From NCBI GenBank assembly GCA_023397475.1, contig JAEWUD010000041.1, positions 1-47,253 on the forward strand: 47,253 nt of DNA, read 5' to 3'. A model generated the notes under the pieces. It worked only from the letters and a program-made list of their open reading frames with translations. It did not search any database and was not told where the DNA came from. Of this stretch, positions 22,998-32,365 are shown one piece after another. The stretch is from Bacillota bacterium. Lineage in GTDB: Bacteria; Bacillota; Clostridia; Saccharofermentanales; Saccharofermentanaceae. The translations under genes were made by a program, and so were the position numbers. Position 1 is the stretch's first letter. Each line of letters begins with the position of its first letter.

Positions 22998-24596
22998 ATG
23001 CTTGAAGTATCCGGAGTGACGCTGCGTTTCGGCGGGCGAACACTTTTTGAAGACGTTAACATCAATTTCTCGAAGGGCAATTGCTACGGCATTATCGGCG
23101 CCAACGGAGCCGGCAAATCGACCTTCCTCCGGATTTTGTCCGGCGCGATCGAGCCGAGCAAAGGTTGGGTGACCTTAAGTCCCGGCGAGCGAATGGCTGT
23201 TCTTGAGCAGGATCACTTCAAATATGATCAGTATCCTGTTCGCGATACGGTCATCATGGGGCACAAACGCCTGTATGAGATCATCGGCGAGAAGGAGAAG
23301 CTCTACTCGAAGACCGACTTCAACGATGAGGACGGTGTGCTTCTGGCCGAGCTCGAGGGTGAGTTCGCCGAGCTGGACGGATGGTCTGCCGAGAGCAACG
23401 CGGAAACGCTCCTCCAGGGTCTCGGCATGGGCGAATCTTTCTATGAGATGAAGATGGCCGACCTCACGGGTTCGCAGAAGGTCAAGGTTCTCCTCGCGCA
23501 GGCACTCTTTGGCGAGCCGGACGTCCTTCTTCTCGACGAGCCGACGAACCATCTGGATCTGGACTCCTGCCGTTGGCTCGAATCCTACCTTGTCAATTAT
23601 GAGAATACGGTTCTGGTCGTATCGCATGACCGTCACTTCCTGAACCGGGTCTGCTCGCACATCGTCGATATCGATTTCTCCAAGGTAACGCTTTTCCAGG
23701 GGAATTACGATTTCTGGTATGAATATACGCAATTGTCTTTGCGCCAGATGAAGGATCAGACGAAGAAGGTCGAGACGCGTCGCAAGGAGTTGCAGGAGTT
23801 TATCCAGCGATTCTCCGCCAACGCCTCGAAGTCCAAGCAGGCGACGTCGCGCAAGAAGCTTCTGGAGAATCTCGTTCTTCCCGATGTCGTGGCGTCGAGC
23901 CGGCGCTATCCGTTCATCTCTTTTACACAGGATCGCGAGATCGGAAATGACGTGCTGTTTGTCCGCGGCTTAACGAAGACCGTCAACGGCAGGAAGGTTT
24001 TCGAGAACCTGAGCTTCACGGTCGAAAAGGGGGACGCCATCGCTCTTGTCGGCGATGATGAAGTCGCGAACACCACACTTTTCCAGGTGCTGATGGGGGA
24101 ACTCGAGCCGGATGAGGGTGAGTACAAGTGGGGAATAACAACGACGCGGTCGTATTTGCCGAAGGACAATTCCGCGTATTTTGACGGCTCTGACCTGTCG
24201 TTGGTCGATTGGTTGCGGCAATACTCGAAGGACCAGAATGAGACGTACATCCGCGGTTTTTTGGGGCGCATGCTCTTCTCCGGAGAAGAGGCTCTGAAGA
24301 AAGCCAGCGTTCTGTCCGGAGGCGAGAAGGTTCGATGCATGCTGTCGCGCATGATGCTCTCGGGATCGAATGTGCTGATCCTCGACGATCCGACGAATCA
24401 TCTGGATCTCGAATCGATCACCGCGGTCAACGAAGGTGTCAAGGCATTCAAGGGAACGATGTTCTTCACATCGCACGACCGTGAGTTTGTGGAGACCATC
24501 GCAAATCGGGTTTTTGAGATCAGAGACGGTGCGTTGATCGACAAGCGTATGGACTACGACGAGTATCTGGAGCGCCGATCGGAATTCATCGGTTAA
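22998..24596 (+). CDS. ABC-F family ATP-binding protein
   Basis: 532 residues, ATG 22998 behind AAAGGAG. Two fused ABC domains without membrane segments are joined by a charged linker (KKVETRRKELQEFIQRFS). Domain 1 has GANGAGKST (34-42), signature LTGSQ (156-160) and LLLDEPTNHLDL. Domain 2 has LSGGEK and LILDDPTNHLDL, but its Walker A is GDDEVANTT (352-360), with Asn where the catalytic Lys belongs. ABC-F proteins act on ribosomes, as translation factors or antibiotic protection factors. The layout is closest to the YbiT-like housekeeping group. Monocistronic; upstream promoter visible. Confidence 0.9.
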   Translation: MLEVSGVTLRFGGRTLFEDVNINFSKGNCYGIIGANGAGKSTFLRILSGAIEPSKGWVTLSPGERMAVLEQDHFKYDQYPVRDTVIMGHKRLYEIIGEKEKLYSKTDFNDEDGVLLAELEGEFAELDGWSAESNAETLLQGLGMGESFYEMKMADLTGSQKVKVLLAQALFGEPDVLLLDEPTNHLDLDSCRWLESYLVNYENTVLVVSHDRHFLNRVCSHIVDIDFSKVTLFQGNYDFWYEYTQLSLRQMKDQTKKVETRRKELQEFIQRFSANASKSKQATSRKKLLENLVLPDVVASSRRYPFISFTQDREIGNDVLFVRGLTKTVNGRKVFENLSFTVEKGDAIALVGDDEVANTTLFQVLMGELEPDEGEYKWGITTTRSYLPKDNSAYFDGSDLSLVDWLRQYSKDQNETYIRGFLGRMLFSGEEALKKASVLSGGEKVRCMLSRMMLSGSNVLILDDPTNHLDLESITAVNEGVKAFKGTMFFTSHDREFVETIANRVFEIRDGALIDKRMDYDEYLERRSEFIG

Positions 24597-24691
24597 TTTG
24601 AATTGTGACATGTAATTATAATAACCAGATGTTGCAATAACGCGAAGCAAGTGATACACTTCACATTATGATGAGATGTGAGGTGAAGAAT

Positions 24692-25414
24692 ATGTCTATA
24701 ATTTCACGAGTCGATATCTGGGGGGATTCCATCATGAAGGGCGTTGTCCTCGATGAGGCTGCCGGACGATACAGACTTCTGAAAGATAATGCTGTTGAAG
24801 CGTTTTCGCGTATCTTCTCTCTCGAGATCAAGAATCATTCGCGCTTCGGTTGCACGGCTCCCCGGGCGCTCGAGAAGATGGAGCAGATGCTCACGACGGG
24901 GCTTCATACGGATGTCGTTCTCCTGGAGTTCGGCGGCAACGATTGTGATTACAATTGGCGCGAAGTATCCGACGATCCCGACGCGAAACATGAACCGAAT
25001 ACGCCGATCGCCGTATTTACGGATACGATGCGCGAAATGGTGCGGGCCCTTGTCGCGAGAGGCATCACGCCTCTGTTGATGAGTTTGCCGCCGATCGATT
25101 CGTACCGGTACTTTGACTGGATTACGAAGCCGGACGGGATCAGCGCGGAGCGCATTCTCTCTTTTCTCGGTGAGAAAGAGTACATCTATCGTCATCAGGA
25201 GATGTATTCGCTGGCGATTACACGCGTTGCGCTCGAAGAGGGCGTGGGTTTTGTTGATGTTCGTGACGCGTTCCTTCGCGAGCGACGTTTGAACGAACTT
25301 CTGTGCGCCGATGGGATTCATCCGAACGAACAGGGGCAGAAGATACTGCGTGATACCTTCTCCGGTTACTATAATAAGTCGCACCGGATGGCTTCATCGA
25401 TGAATCGGGTGTGA
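24692..25414 (+). CDS. SGNH/GDSL-type hydrolase
   Basis: About 240 residues from ATG 24692 behind GAGGTGA. Block I is DIWGDSIMKG with the nucleophile serine, block III is LEFGGNDCDYNW with Gly and Asn of the oxyanion hole, and block V is CADGIHPNEQGQ with the catalytic Asp and His. Lacking a signal peptide, it is probably cytoplasmic. Family members are esterases or lipases acting on acyl esters, including carbohydrate esters; the actual substrate is unknown. Confidence 0.85.
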   Translation: MSIISRVDIWGDSIMKGVVLDEAAGRYRLLKDNAVEAFSRIFSLEIKNHSRFGCTAPRALEKMEQMLTTGLHTDVVLLEFGGNDCDYNWREVSDDPDAKHEPNTPIAVFTDTMREMVRALVARGITPLLMSLPPIDSYRYFDWITKPDGISAERILSFLGEKEYIYRHQEMYSLAITRVALEEGVGFVDVRDAFLRERRLNELLCADGIHPNEQGQKILRDTFSGYYNKSHRMASSMNRV

Positions 25415-25499
25415 ATATGCAATGTTCACAAGAAGAACTTTCATAATTCAATTTTCGAAACCGATAATACACGAATTTTCACAAGTTATATGAAAAATG

Positions 25500-25528
25500 T
25501 TGCGTTAGAACTTGCAATATGTTATGAT
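25500..25528 (+). promoter_or_regulatory. Promoter of gltBD
   Basis: TTGCGT (25500-25505) and TATGAT (25523-25528) lie 17 bp apart. Transcription should start near 25535, giving a leader of about 145 nt before gltB. Confidence 0.6.
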
Positions 25529-25534
25529 TGCAAA

Positions 25535-25680
25535 CACAAGAGGCGAATCGACGGCATTTTAGGTCCGCGAACTCGCTTTCGGGAGCGTCGGAGCAGAATG
25601 TCTATGTGTGCCAAGGCCGGTACACCGGGCATTTTTTTCATTCCTCCGGCGTGTCAGAAGGACGAACGGGAGGACAAAGT
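25535..25680 (+). promoter_or_regulatory. Structured leader of gltBD with a possible attenuator
   Basis: GACGGCATT (about 25550) can pair with AATGTC (about 25597), enclosing a small CGCT / AGCG hairpin. Downstream, CCGGTACACCGG (about 25618-25629) forms a short hairpin directly followed by GCA and seven T, like an intrinsic terminator about 45 bp before the start codon. No known riboswitch class was recognised. Regulation by nitrogen status is plausible but not shown. Confidence 0.4.
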
Positions 25681-28600
25681 ATGGGAACGCAATGTAGCGG
25701 CATACCGCAAGCACAAGGAATGTATTCTCCGCAACAGGAGCACGACGCTTGCGGCATAGGTTTTGTCGCGAGTATTCACGGTCACAAATCACATAAGATT
25801 GTCGAGCAAGGACTTACAATCCTGGCAAACTTAGCACATCGAGGCGGTGCGGGAAGCGAAGAGAACTCGGGCGACGGCGCGGGTATTCTTTTACAGATTC
25901 CCGACCGTTTTTTTCGCAAAGTATGTCCGCTTCTCGGCTTTGAACTGCCGGCGGCGGGGTCTTACGGCGTCGGTATGCTGTTTCTTCCGCGGAGGTCGGA
26001 TGCAAGAGAGAGCGTTCTTTCTCGCATCGAGTCGATTGTTCGCTCGGAGGGACAGACGGTCATCGGCTGGCGCGAATTACCGGTCAATGAGTCGATGCTC
26101 GGGTCATCAGCCCGGGAGAATCGCCCCTACTTCATGCAGATCTTCATCGGACGCAGCGAGGATCTTGCGACAGAACTCGATTTCGAACGCAAGCTCTATG
26201 TCATTCGTAAGAGCTGTGAGCGCTTGACGCAACATATCCGCGAGCATGATCCGAGATATTTTTATTTCGCCAGCCTTTCCTGCCGGACGATTGTTTACAA
26301 GGGGATGCTCACGCCTGAACAGATGGATGCCTTCTATCTGGATTTGAAGAATCTCTCTTTTGAGTCGGCCCTGGCTCTCGTTCATTCCCGGTACAGTACG
26401 AACACCTTCCCGAGCTGGGAGCGTGCGCACCCCTACCGTTACCTCATTCATAACGGTGAGATCAATACGATTCGCGGCAATATCAATGCGATGCACGCCC
26501 GTGAATCGAATATTCATACGAAGATCTTCGGCGAAGAGGTCTCGAAGATTTTCCCGATTATCAACGAAGAAGGCAGTGACTCGTCCATGTTCGATAACTG
26601 TCTGGAGTTCTTTACCCTCTCCGGCCGTTCGCTGGCCGAGACGGCGATGATGATGGTACCCGAGCCGTGGGCGAAGCATGAGAGTATGTCCGATGAGCTG
26701 AAAGCATTCTATGAATTCAACGGCATGCTTTGCGAGGCTTGGGACGGACCTGCGGCGATGGCTTTTACAGACGGTCGCCAGATTTGTGCGATTCTTGACC
26801 GCAACGGTCTGCGTCCTTCGCGTTATTATGTGACAAAGGACGGGATGATCGTACTTTCCTCCGAGGCCGGCGTTCTCGATATCGAGCCGGAGAGAATCCT
26901 CCACAAGGACCGCTTACGTCCGGGCCGTGTGTTGTTGATCGACACGGAAGAAGGAAGAATTATCACCGATGAAGAAGTGAAGAGCAAGGCCGGCAAGGAG
27001 AAGCCGTATCGTCGTTGGATTGACGCGCACACGGTAGATCTCAAGGACCTTACGCTCAAGAAGCCTCTGCAGGCGGGACCTGAGGAGAGTGCGGATCAGA
27101 TCGAGCGTTTCCAGAAGGCTTTTGGATATTCGTATGAGGATGTCCGCCGGATGATTGTCCCGATGGCGAAGGATGGCATCGATCCTTTGGGTTCCATGGG
27201 ACAGGATTCGCCTCTTGCGGTGTTGTCGGATCGGCCCCAGTTACTGTACAACTACTTTAAGCAACTTTTCGCGCAGGTGACCAATCCTCCGATCGACTCG
27301 ATTCGTGAAGATGTGGTAACGATGGCGACCATGTACCTGGGACCGGAGGGTGACATTACCTCGCCGGTTCCCGAAGATTGCAAGAAGATCCGAATCCCTC
27401 ATTCAATCCTGACCAACGACGAGCTCCAGAAGCTTCGCGACGCGAATCTTCATGGATTCTCGACGGTCACACTGCCGATGCTTTTCCCGGCGGGCGGCGA
27501 CGGCTACGCGATGAAGAAGTCGCTGTCCGAGATCTTCCGTTTGGCGGAGAAGGCGGTGGACGCGAAGACGGATATTCTGATCTTGTCGGATCGTGGTGTC
27601 AACAAGAATTTCGCTGCAATGCCGGCTCTCCTGGCGGTTTCCGGTCTTCATCAGTTCCTGACAAGGAAGAGAAAACGCCAGAACATCAGTATAGTCGTCG
27701 AATCCGGCGAACCGCGCGAGGTCCATCACTTCGCTCTTCTGATCGGATATGGTGCGTCGGCGATCAACCCGTATCTTGCGCTGGCTTCGGTAAATCACGC
27801 GATCGACAGCGGAGTTCTGCTGGATATCACGCCGGAGGATGCACAGGCACATTACGTCAAGGCAGCCTATAAGGGAATCATTAAGGTCTTGTCCAAGATG
27901 GGTATCTCAACGGTCCAAAGCTACCGCGGAGCGCAGATTTTCGAGGCGTTGGGCGTCGGCAAGAATGTCATTGACACCTATTTCACCTCGACTCCGAGTC
28001 GCATCGGCGGTATCGATCTCGATGACATCGCCAAGGAATGCGCGATTCGTCACGAAGCGGCTTTCTCGCCGAATCAGACGAATGAAGGTCTTGACGCGGG
28101 CGGATTCTATCAATGGAGAAGCGACGGCGAGTACCATCAGTTCAACCCGATGACGGTTCATCTGTTACAACAGTCCGTACGAACAGGAGATTACTCGAAG
28201 TTCAAAGAATACAGCCATTTCCTGAACAAGGAGACACAGCGTCTCTGTACCATTCGGGGACTTCTGGAGTTCGTTCCCTCGAAGCAACCAATCTCAATCT
28301 ATGAGGTCGAGTCCGTCGAGTCAATCGTTCGACGTTTCAAGACCGGAGCCATGTCCTACGGATCGATCAGCAAGGAAGCCCATGAGGCTCTGGCGATAGC
28401 GATGAACCGTCTCGGCGGTAAGAGCAACACTGGCGAGGGCGGCGAGGATCCGGCAAGATTCAAGACCCTGCCGACAGGCGATTCGAAGAACAGCGCGATC
28501 AAGCAGGTTGCATCGGGCCGTTTCGGCGTCACGAGCGATTACCTTGTTCATGCGCGAGAGATTCAGATCAAGATGGCTCAGGGCGCGAAGCCCGGCGAGG

Positions 28601-30291
28601 GAGGACAACTCCCCGGCAGGAAGGTGTATCCCTGGGTTGCCGCGACGCGTCATTCAACGCCCGGCGTAGGCTTAATCTCGCCCCCGCCGCATCACGACAT
28701 CTATTCGATCGAGGATCTGGCCGAATTGATTCATGATCTGAAGAACGCGAACCAGTATGCCCGTATCAATGTCAAGCTCGTGTCCGAGGTTGGTGTCGGA
28801 ACCATCGCGGCCGGTGTCGCCAAGGGTCGCGCGGATGTCGTACTCGTCAGCGGATATGACGGAGGAACCGGCGCATCGCCGAAGACCAGTATCCGTCATG
28901 CCGGTCTCCCGTGGGAGCTCGGTGTCGCGGAAACACACCAGACACTGCTTCTGAATGATCTTCGAAGCCGAATTGTCGTCGAGACAGACGGTAAACTCCT
29001 TACCGGCCGCGACGTCGCAATCGCCGCGCTTCTCGGTGCGGAGGAATTCGGTTTCGCCACAGGACCGCTTGTCGCCTTAGGCTGCGTCATGATGCGTGTC
29101 TGCAACCTCGATACTTGCCCCGTCGGTGTCGCGACACAGAACCCGGAGCTTCGCAAGAATTTCGCCGGACATCCGGAGTATGTTGTCAACTTCATGCGCT
29201 TTATCGCGGAGGAGATGCGCGAAATTATGGCCGAGCTCGGCTTCCGGACCGTCGACGAGATGATCGGAAGAACCGATGTCCTCCGTCCGGACGCAGCGGT
29301 CGATTTCTGGAAGGCCAGAGGTCTGGATTTGTCACCGCTCCTGTATCGCCCGAACCTTGACTCCACTGTAATCTCACATTGTGTCATGTCGCAGGATCAC
29401 AAGCTGGAGGAGACCCTGGATCGCAAAGTTCTCCTGCCGCTTTGCGAACCCGCACTTGAAGCGGCCAAACCGGTTCGAGTATCTTTGCCCATCCGCAACA
29501 TCAACCGCGTCGTCGGCACACAGCTCGGCAGCGAGGTCACCCGCCGCTACGGCGCCAAGGGTCTTCCGGACAATACGATCGACCTGCATTTCAAGGGTTC
29601 CGCCGGACAAAGTTTCGGTGCATTCGTTCCCGCAGGAATTACCCTGCGCCTGGAAGGTGACGCGAACGATCATTTGGGCAAGGGCTTATCGGGCGGACGA
29701 CTTGTCGTATTCCCCGATGAGAAAGCAACCTTTGTGCCGCAAGAGAATATCATTATCGGAAACGTCGCACTCTACGGAGCGACAAGCGGAGAAGCCTACA
29801 TTCACGGCCGTGCCGGCGAGCGTTTTGCGGTTCGTAACAGCGGCGCGTCCACGGTCGTCGAAGGAGTCGGTGATCACGGATGTGAGTACATGACCGGAGG
29901 TTGTGTTGTCGTACTCGGTATGACGGGAAGGAACTTTGCCGCCGGTATGTCGGGCGGTGTAGCCTTCGTCTACGATGAGGACGGCAAATTCAAGCAGCGC
30001 TGCAATACGGAGATGGTCGCATTATCAACATTGTCCGAACCCGCGGATATCTCTCTTGTGAAGCTGATGCTGAAGAAACATATCGAATTCACGGGAAGTC
30101 CGTTCGCGGCCAAGATTCTGGACCGCTTTGACGAGTACTCCTCGATGTTCATCAAGGTCCTTCCGGACGACTACGATCGCATGCTCAAGGCAATTGCGGC
30201 CGTAGAAGCCAAGGGACTGATGGGTGAGGAAGCATTGATGGCGGCTTTTGAAGTCAATAACAGCGACGAGAAGCGCATCTCGGGGAACTAA
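25681..30291 (+). CDS. gltB: Glutamate synthase large subunit
   Basis: 1536 residues from ATG 25681 behind GGGAGG. The first 23 residues form a propeptide ending before Cys24 (ACGIGFVAS), which becomes the N-terminal nucleophile of the glutaminase domain (about 24-420). A central domain, an FMN-binding synthase barrel (about 850-1250, with KPGEGGQLPGRKV) and a C-terminal beta-helix with repeated Gly residues (about 1280-1530) follow. The 3Fe-4S cluster cysteines are C1135, C1141 and C1146 in CVMMRVCNLDTC. It makes two glutamates from glutamine and 2-oxoglutarate using electrons from GltD. The family is usually 1480-1530 residues. It is followed 31 bp later by gltD. Confidence 0.97.
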   Translation: MGTQCSGIPQAQGMYSPQQEHDACGIGFVASIHGHKSHKIVEQGLTILANLAHRGGAGSEENSGDGAGILLQIPDRFFRKVCPLLGFELPAAGSYGVGMLFLPRRSDARESVLSRIESIVRSEGQTVIGWRELPVNESMLGSSARENRPYFMQIFIGRSEDLATELDFERKLYVIRKSCERLTQHIREHDPRYFYFASLSCRTIVYKGMLTPEQMDAFYLDLKNLSFESALALVHSRYSTNTFPSWERAHPYRYLIHNGEINTIRGNINAMHARESNIHTKIFGEEVSKIFPIINEEGSDSSMFDNCLEFFTLSGRSLAETAMMMVPEPWAKHESMSDELKAFYEFNGMLCEAWDGPAAMAFTDGRQICAILDRNGLRPSRYYVTKDGMIVLSSEAGVLDIEPERILHKDRLRPGRVLLIDTEEGRIITDEEVKSKAGKEKPYRRWIDAHTVDLKDLTLKKPLQAGPEESADQIERFQKAFGYSYEDVRRMIVPMAKDGIDPLGSMGQDSPLAVLSDRPQLLYNYFKQLFAQVTNPPIDSIREDVVTMATMYLGPEGDITSPVPEDCKKIRIPHSILTNDELQKLRDANLHGFSTVTLPMLFPAGGDGYAMKKSLSEIFRLAEKAVDAKTDILILSDRGVNKNFAAMPALLAVSGLHQFLTRKRKRQNISIVVESGEPREVHHFALLIGYGASAINPYLALASVNHAIDSGVLLDITPEDAQAHYVKAAYKGIIKVLSKMGISTVQSYRGAQIFEALGVGKNVIDTYFTSTPSRIGGIDLDDIAKECAIRHEAAFSPNQTNEGLDAGGFYQWRSDGEYHQFNPMTVHLLQQSVRTGDYSKFKEYSHFLNKETQRLCTIRGLLEFVPSKQPISIYEVESVESIVRRFKTGAMSYGSISKEAHEALAIAMNRLGGKSNTGEGGEDPARFKTLPTGDSKNSAIKQVASGRFGVTSDYLVHAREIQIKMAQGAKPGEGGQLPGRKVYPWVAATRHSTPGVGLISPPPHHDIYSIEDLAELIHDLKNANQYARINVKLVSEVGVGTIAAGVAKGRADVVLVSGYDGGTGASPKTSIRHAGLPWELGVAETHQTLLLNDLRSRIVVETDGKLLTGRDVAIAALLGAEEFGFATGPLVALGCVMMRVCNLDTCPVGVATQNPELRKNFAGHPEYVVNFMRFIAEEMREIMAELGFRTVDEMIGRTDVLRPDAAVDFWKARGLDLSPLLYRPNLDSTVISHCVMSQDHKLEETLDRKVLLPLCEPALEAAKPVRVSLPIRNINRVVGTQLGSEVTRRYGAKGLPDNTIDLHFKGSAGQSFGAFVPAGITLRLEGDANDHLGKGLSGGRLVVFPDEKATFVPQENIIIGNVALYGATSGEAYIHGRAGERFAVRNSGASTVVEGVGDHGCEYMTGGCVVVLGMTGRNFAAGMSGGVAFVYDEDGKFKQRCNTEMVALSTLSEPADISLVKLMLKKHIEFTGSPFAAKILDRFDEYSSMFIKVLPDDYDRMLKAIAAVEAKGLMGEEALMAAFEVNNSDEKRISGN

Positions 30292-30322
30292 GGCGAACAA
30301 GAGTACTTCGGAGGATTTATCT

Positions 30323-31840
30323 ATGGGAAAACCAACAGGATTTATGGAATATCAACGCATGCTCCCACCGGATCGCAAGCCGGAGGAGCGCGTGAAGGAT
30401 TGGCTCGAATTTCACGATACGATCAGCGAGGAAGAGAGACGCCGTCAAGGTGCCCGTTGCATGGATTGCGGAATTCCGTTCTGTCATTCCGGCATCATGA
30501 TTCGCGGAGCGGCATCCGGCTGCCCGATTAACAATCTGATCCCGGAATTCAATGATCTGATCTATCGTGGCCTCTGGAAGGAAGCTGCCGCGCGCCTTCT
30601 GAAAACGAACAACTTCCCCGAGTTTACCGGTCGCGTTTGTCCGGCGCCCTGTGAAGGCGCCTGCACGGTCGGAATCAACCAGCCCCAGGTGACGATCAAG
30701 TCCAACGAATGCGCGATCATCGACCGTGCATTCGAGGAAGGCTATATTCAGGAGCAGATTCCGCAGAAACGTACCGGAAAACGCGTCGCCGTCATCGGCT
30801 CCGGCCCCGCAGGACTCGCTTGTGCCGAGCAACTCAACAGGGCCGGACATCTGGTCACTGTGTATGAGCGTGCCGATCGTCCCGGCGGACTTCTGATGTA
30901 CGGCATTCCGAATATGAAGCTCGATAAGCGAGTTGTTCTGCGTCGAATTGAACTCATGCAGAAGAGCGGGATAACCTTCATCACCGGAACCGAAGTCGGC
31001 AAGGATGTTCCGGCGGATCTGATCCGCAAGGAATTTGACGCCGTAGTGCTGGCCGGTGGTGCGACCAAAGCACGTGATCTTCCGATCGAGGGTAGAGAAC
31101 TCGCCGGCATTCATTTCGCCGTAGATTTCCTGTCGGCAAATACCAAGTCGCTTATGGATGATCAGACGGTTGATAAGGTCGGCAAGAGCCGCGCCGGTGC
31201 CGCACCCTCCATGAAGGAGAATGCCAAGGGCAAGCACGTCGTCGTTATCGGCGGCGGCGACACGGGCACCGACTGTGTCGGCACGAGCATCCGCCACGGC
31301 GCCAAGAGCGTTACGCAACTCGAGATCATGCCCCGTCCCTCCGAGACACGTGCCGCAGACAACCCCTGGCCGCAATGGCCGTTCGTCCTCAAGACAGATT
31401 ACGGTCAGGAAGAAGCGATCGCTCTCTTCGGCGCTGACCCGCGCGCGTATCAACGTACCGCGAAAAAATTCGTCGGCGATGCCGAAGGTCATGTCAAAGA
31501 GGTTCACACCGTGGCCGTCAAATGGGAGAAGAACGCTGCAGGACGCATGATTCCGGTCGATGTGCCGGGCTCTGAAATCGTCTACCCGGCGGATCTGGTT
31601 CTTCTGGCTATGGGATTCCTCGGGCCGGAGGATGCCGCCGCAACGGGATTTGGCGTCGACCGCGATGAGAGATCAAACGTCAAAGCTGCCTTCGGCAGTT
31701 TCTCGACAAGCCAGCCCGGAGTTTTCGCGGCGGGCGATATGCGAAGAGGACAGAGCCTCGTCGTCTGGGCCATCAACGAAGGACGCGCCGCTGCCAGAGA
31801 ATGCGACCGCTTCCTGATGGGAAAGAGCAATCTGCCGTAA
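30323..31840 (+). CDS. gltD: Glutamate synthase small subunit
   Basis: 505 residues from ATG 30323 behind CGGAGG, 31 bp after gltB. The N-terminal part carries cysteine-rich iron-sulfur motifs (CMDCGIPFC, then CPAPCEGAC). An FAD-binding GSGPAGLACAEQL and an NADPH-binding GGGDTGTDCVG follow, ending with FAAGDMRRGQSLVVWAI. It passes electrons from NADPH through FAD and 4Fe-4S clusters to GltB. Slightly longer than the usual 480-490 residues owing to an insert near 280-300 (DDQTVDKVGKSRAG). Confidence 0.96.
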   Translation: MGKPTGFMEYQRMLPPDRKPEERVKDWLEFHDTISEEERRRQGARCMDCGIPFCHSGIMIRGAASGCPINNLIPEFNDLIYRGLWKEAAARLLKTNNFPEFTGRVCPAPCEGACTVGINQPQVTIKSNECAIIDRAFEEGYIQEQIPQKRTGKRVAVIGSGPAGLACAEQLNRAGHLVTVYERADRPGGLLMYGIPNMKLDKRVVLRRIELMQKSGITFITGTEVGKDVPADLIRKEFDAVVLAGGATKARDLPIEGRELAGIHFAVDFLSANTKSLMDDQTVDKVGKSRAGAAPSMKENAKGKHVVVIGGGDTGTDCVGTSIRHGAKSVTQLEIMPRPSETRAADNPWPQWPFVLKTDYGQEEAIALFGADPRAYQRTAKKFVGDAEGHVKEVHTVAVKWEKNAAGRMIPVDVPGSEIVYPADLVLLAMGFLGPEDAAATGFGVDRDERSNVKAAFGSFSTSQPGVFAAGDMRRGQSLVVWAINEGRAAARECDRFLMGKSNLP

Positions 31841-31844
31841 AGCG

Positions 31845-32173
31845 GGCTCGCGCTTTTCCTCGCATTTTGCGTCCTCGGATCTTGCGATCCTGCGGAAAAA
31901 ATGCTCGCGAAAACCACTCGCCCGCGGAGAGCGTTAACGGGCGTGCTCGCGCTTCTTCGCGCGGGATTTAAGTCCTCGGCTCCGCCTGCGGAGAACCCGT
32001 GCGATAGAAGGCTTCGCCCGCTTGGCAACGGTAACGGGCGTGCTCGCGCTTCTTCGCCCGGGATTCGGTCCTCGTCGGCTACGCCTTATATTTCGGCTTC
32101 GCCTCATATGTCGGCACTGCCTCCTGCGGAGAACCCGTGCGATAGAAGGCTTCGCCCGCTTGGCAACGGTAAC
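31845..32173. repeat. GC-rich palindromic elements, three tandem copies
   Basis: Three related units follow gltD. The second and third start AACGGGCGTGCTCGCGCTTC at 31936 and 32033 and share an identical 51-bp end (31985-32035 and 32123-32173), from CCTGCGGAGAACCCGTG to GGCAACGGTAAC. The first (31845-31935) is diverged but keeps the GCTCGCG, GTCCTCGG and CTGCGGA blocks. The third carries extra inserted sequence. The element family also occurs near 9.7 and 42.6 kb. No coding capacity is evident; it may be a REP-like or MITE-like element. Confidence 0.75.
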
Positions 32174-32230
32174 TGTTCGTGTGGCGGGTCGAGGGAGAGA
32201 TCTTGCGAATTTAAAAAGATTTAAGGGGTA

Positions 32231-32254
32231 TGAGCGCCGGGTGACCGGCGCTCA
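32231..32254. terminator. Strong GC-rich hairpin, possible terminator of gltBD
   Basis: TGAGCGCCGG and CCGGCGCTCA form a perfect 10-bp stem with a GTGA tetraloop, followed by TTATTTATGG. It is the first strong hairpin after the GC-rich elements downstream of gltD; the weak T run leaves its role uncertain. Confidence 0.5.
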
Positions 32255-32365
32255 TTATTTATGGTCGCTCCGCTGGCGGCGCTCCGACTCCGATTATGGG
32301 CGAAAAGATCCACTTCCCTCAATCTCGCCCATAAACGTAATCGATGGAGTCTATTCTTTATTATG

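Noticed and set aside
25535..25680. T-box in the gltBD leader, suggested by GGCCGGTACACCGG
   Set aside because: The sequence only superficially resembles a T-box antiterminator; specifier-loop and stem I motifs are not visible.
25597..25759. Leader peptide upstream of gltB (frame starting near 25597)
   Set aside because: The frame runs about 50 codons, overlaps the gltB start out of frame, lacks a ribosome binding site and is not enriched in any one amino acid.
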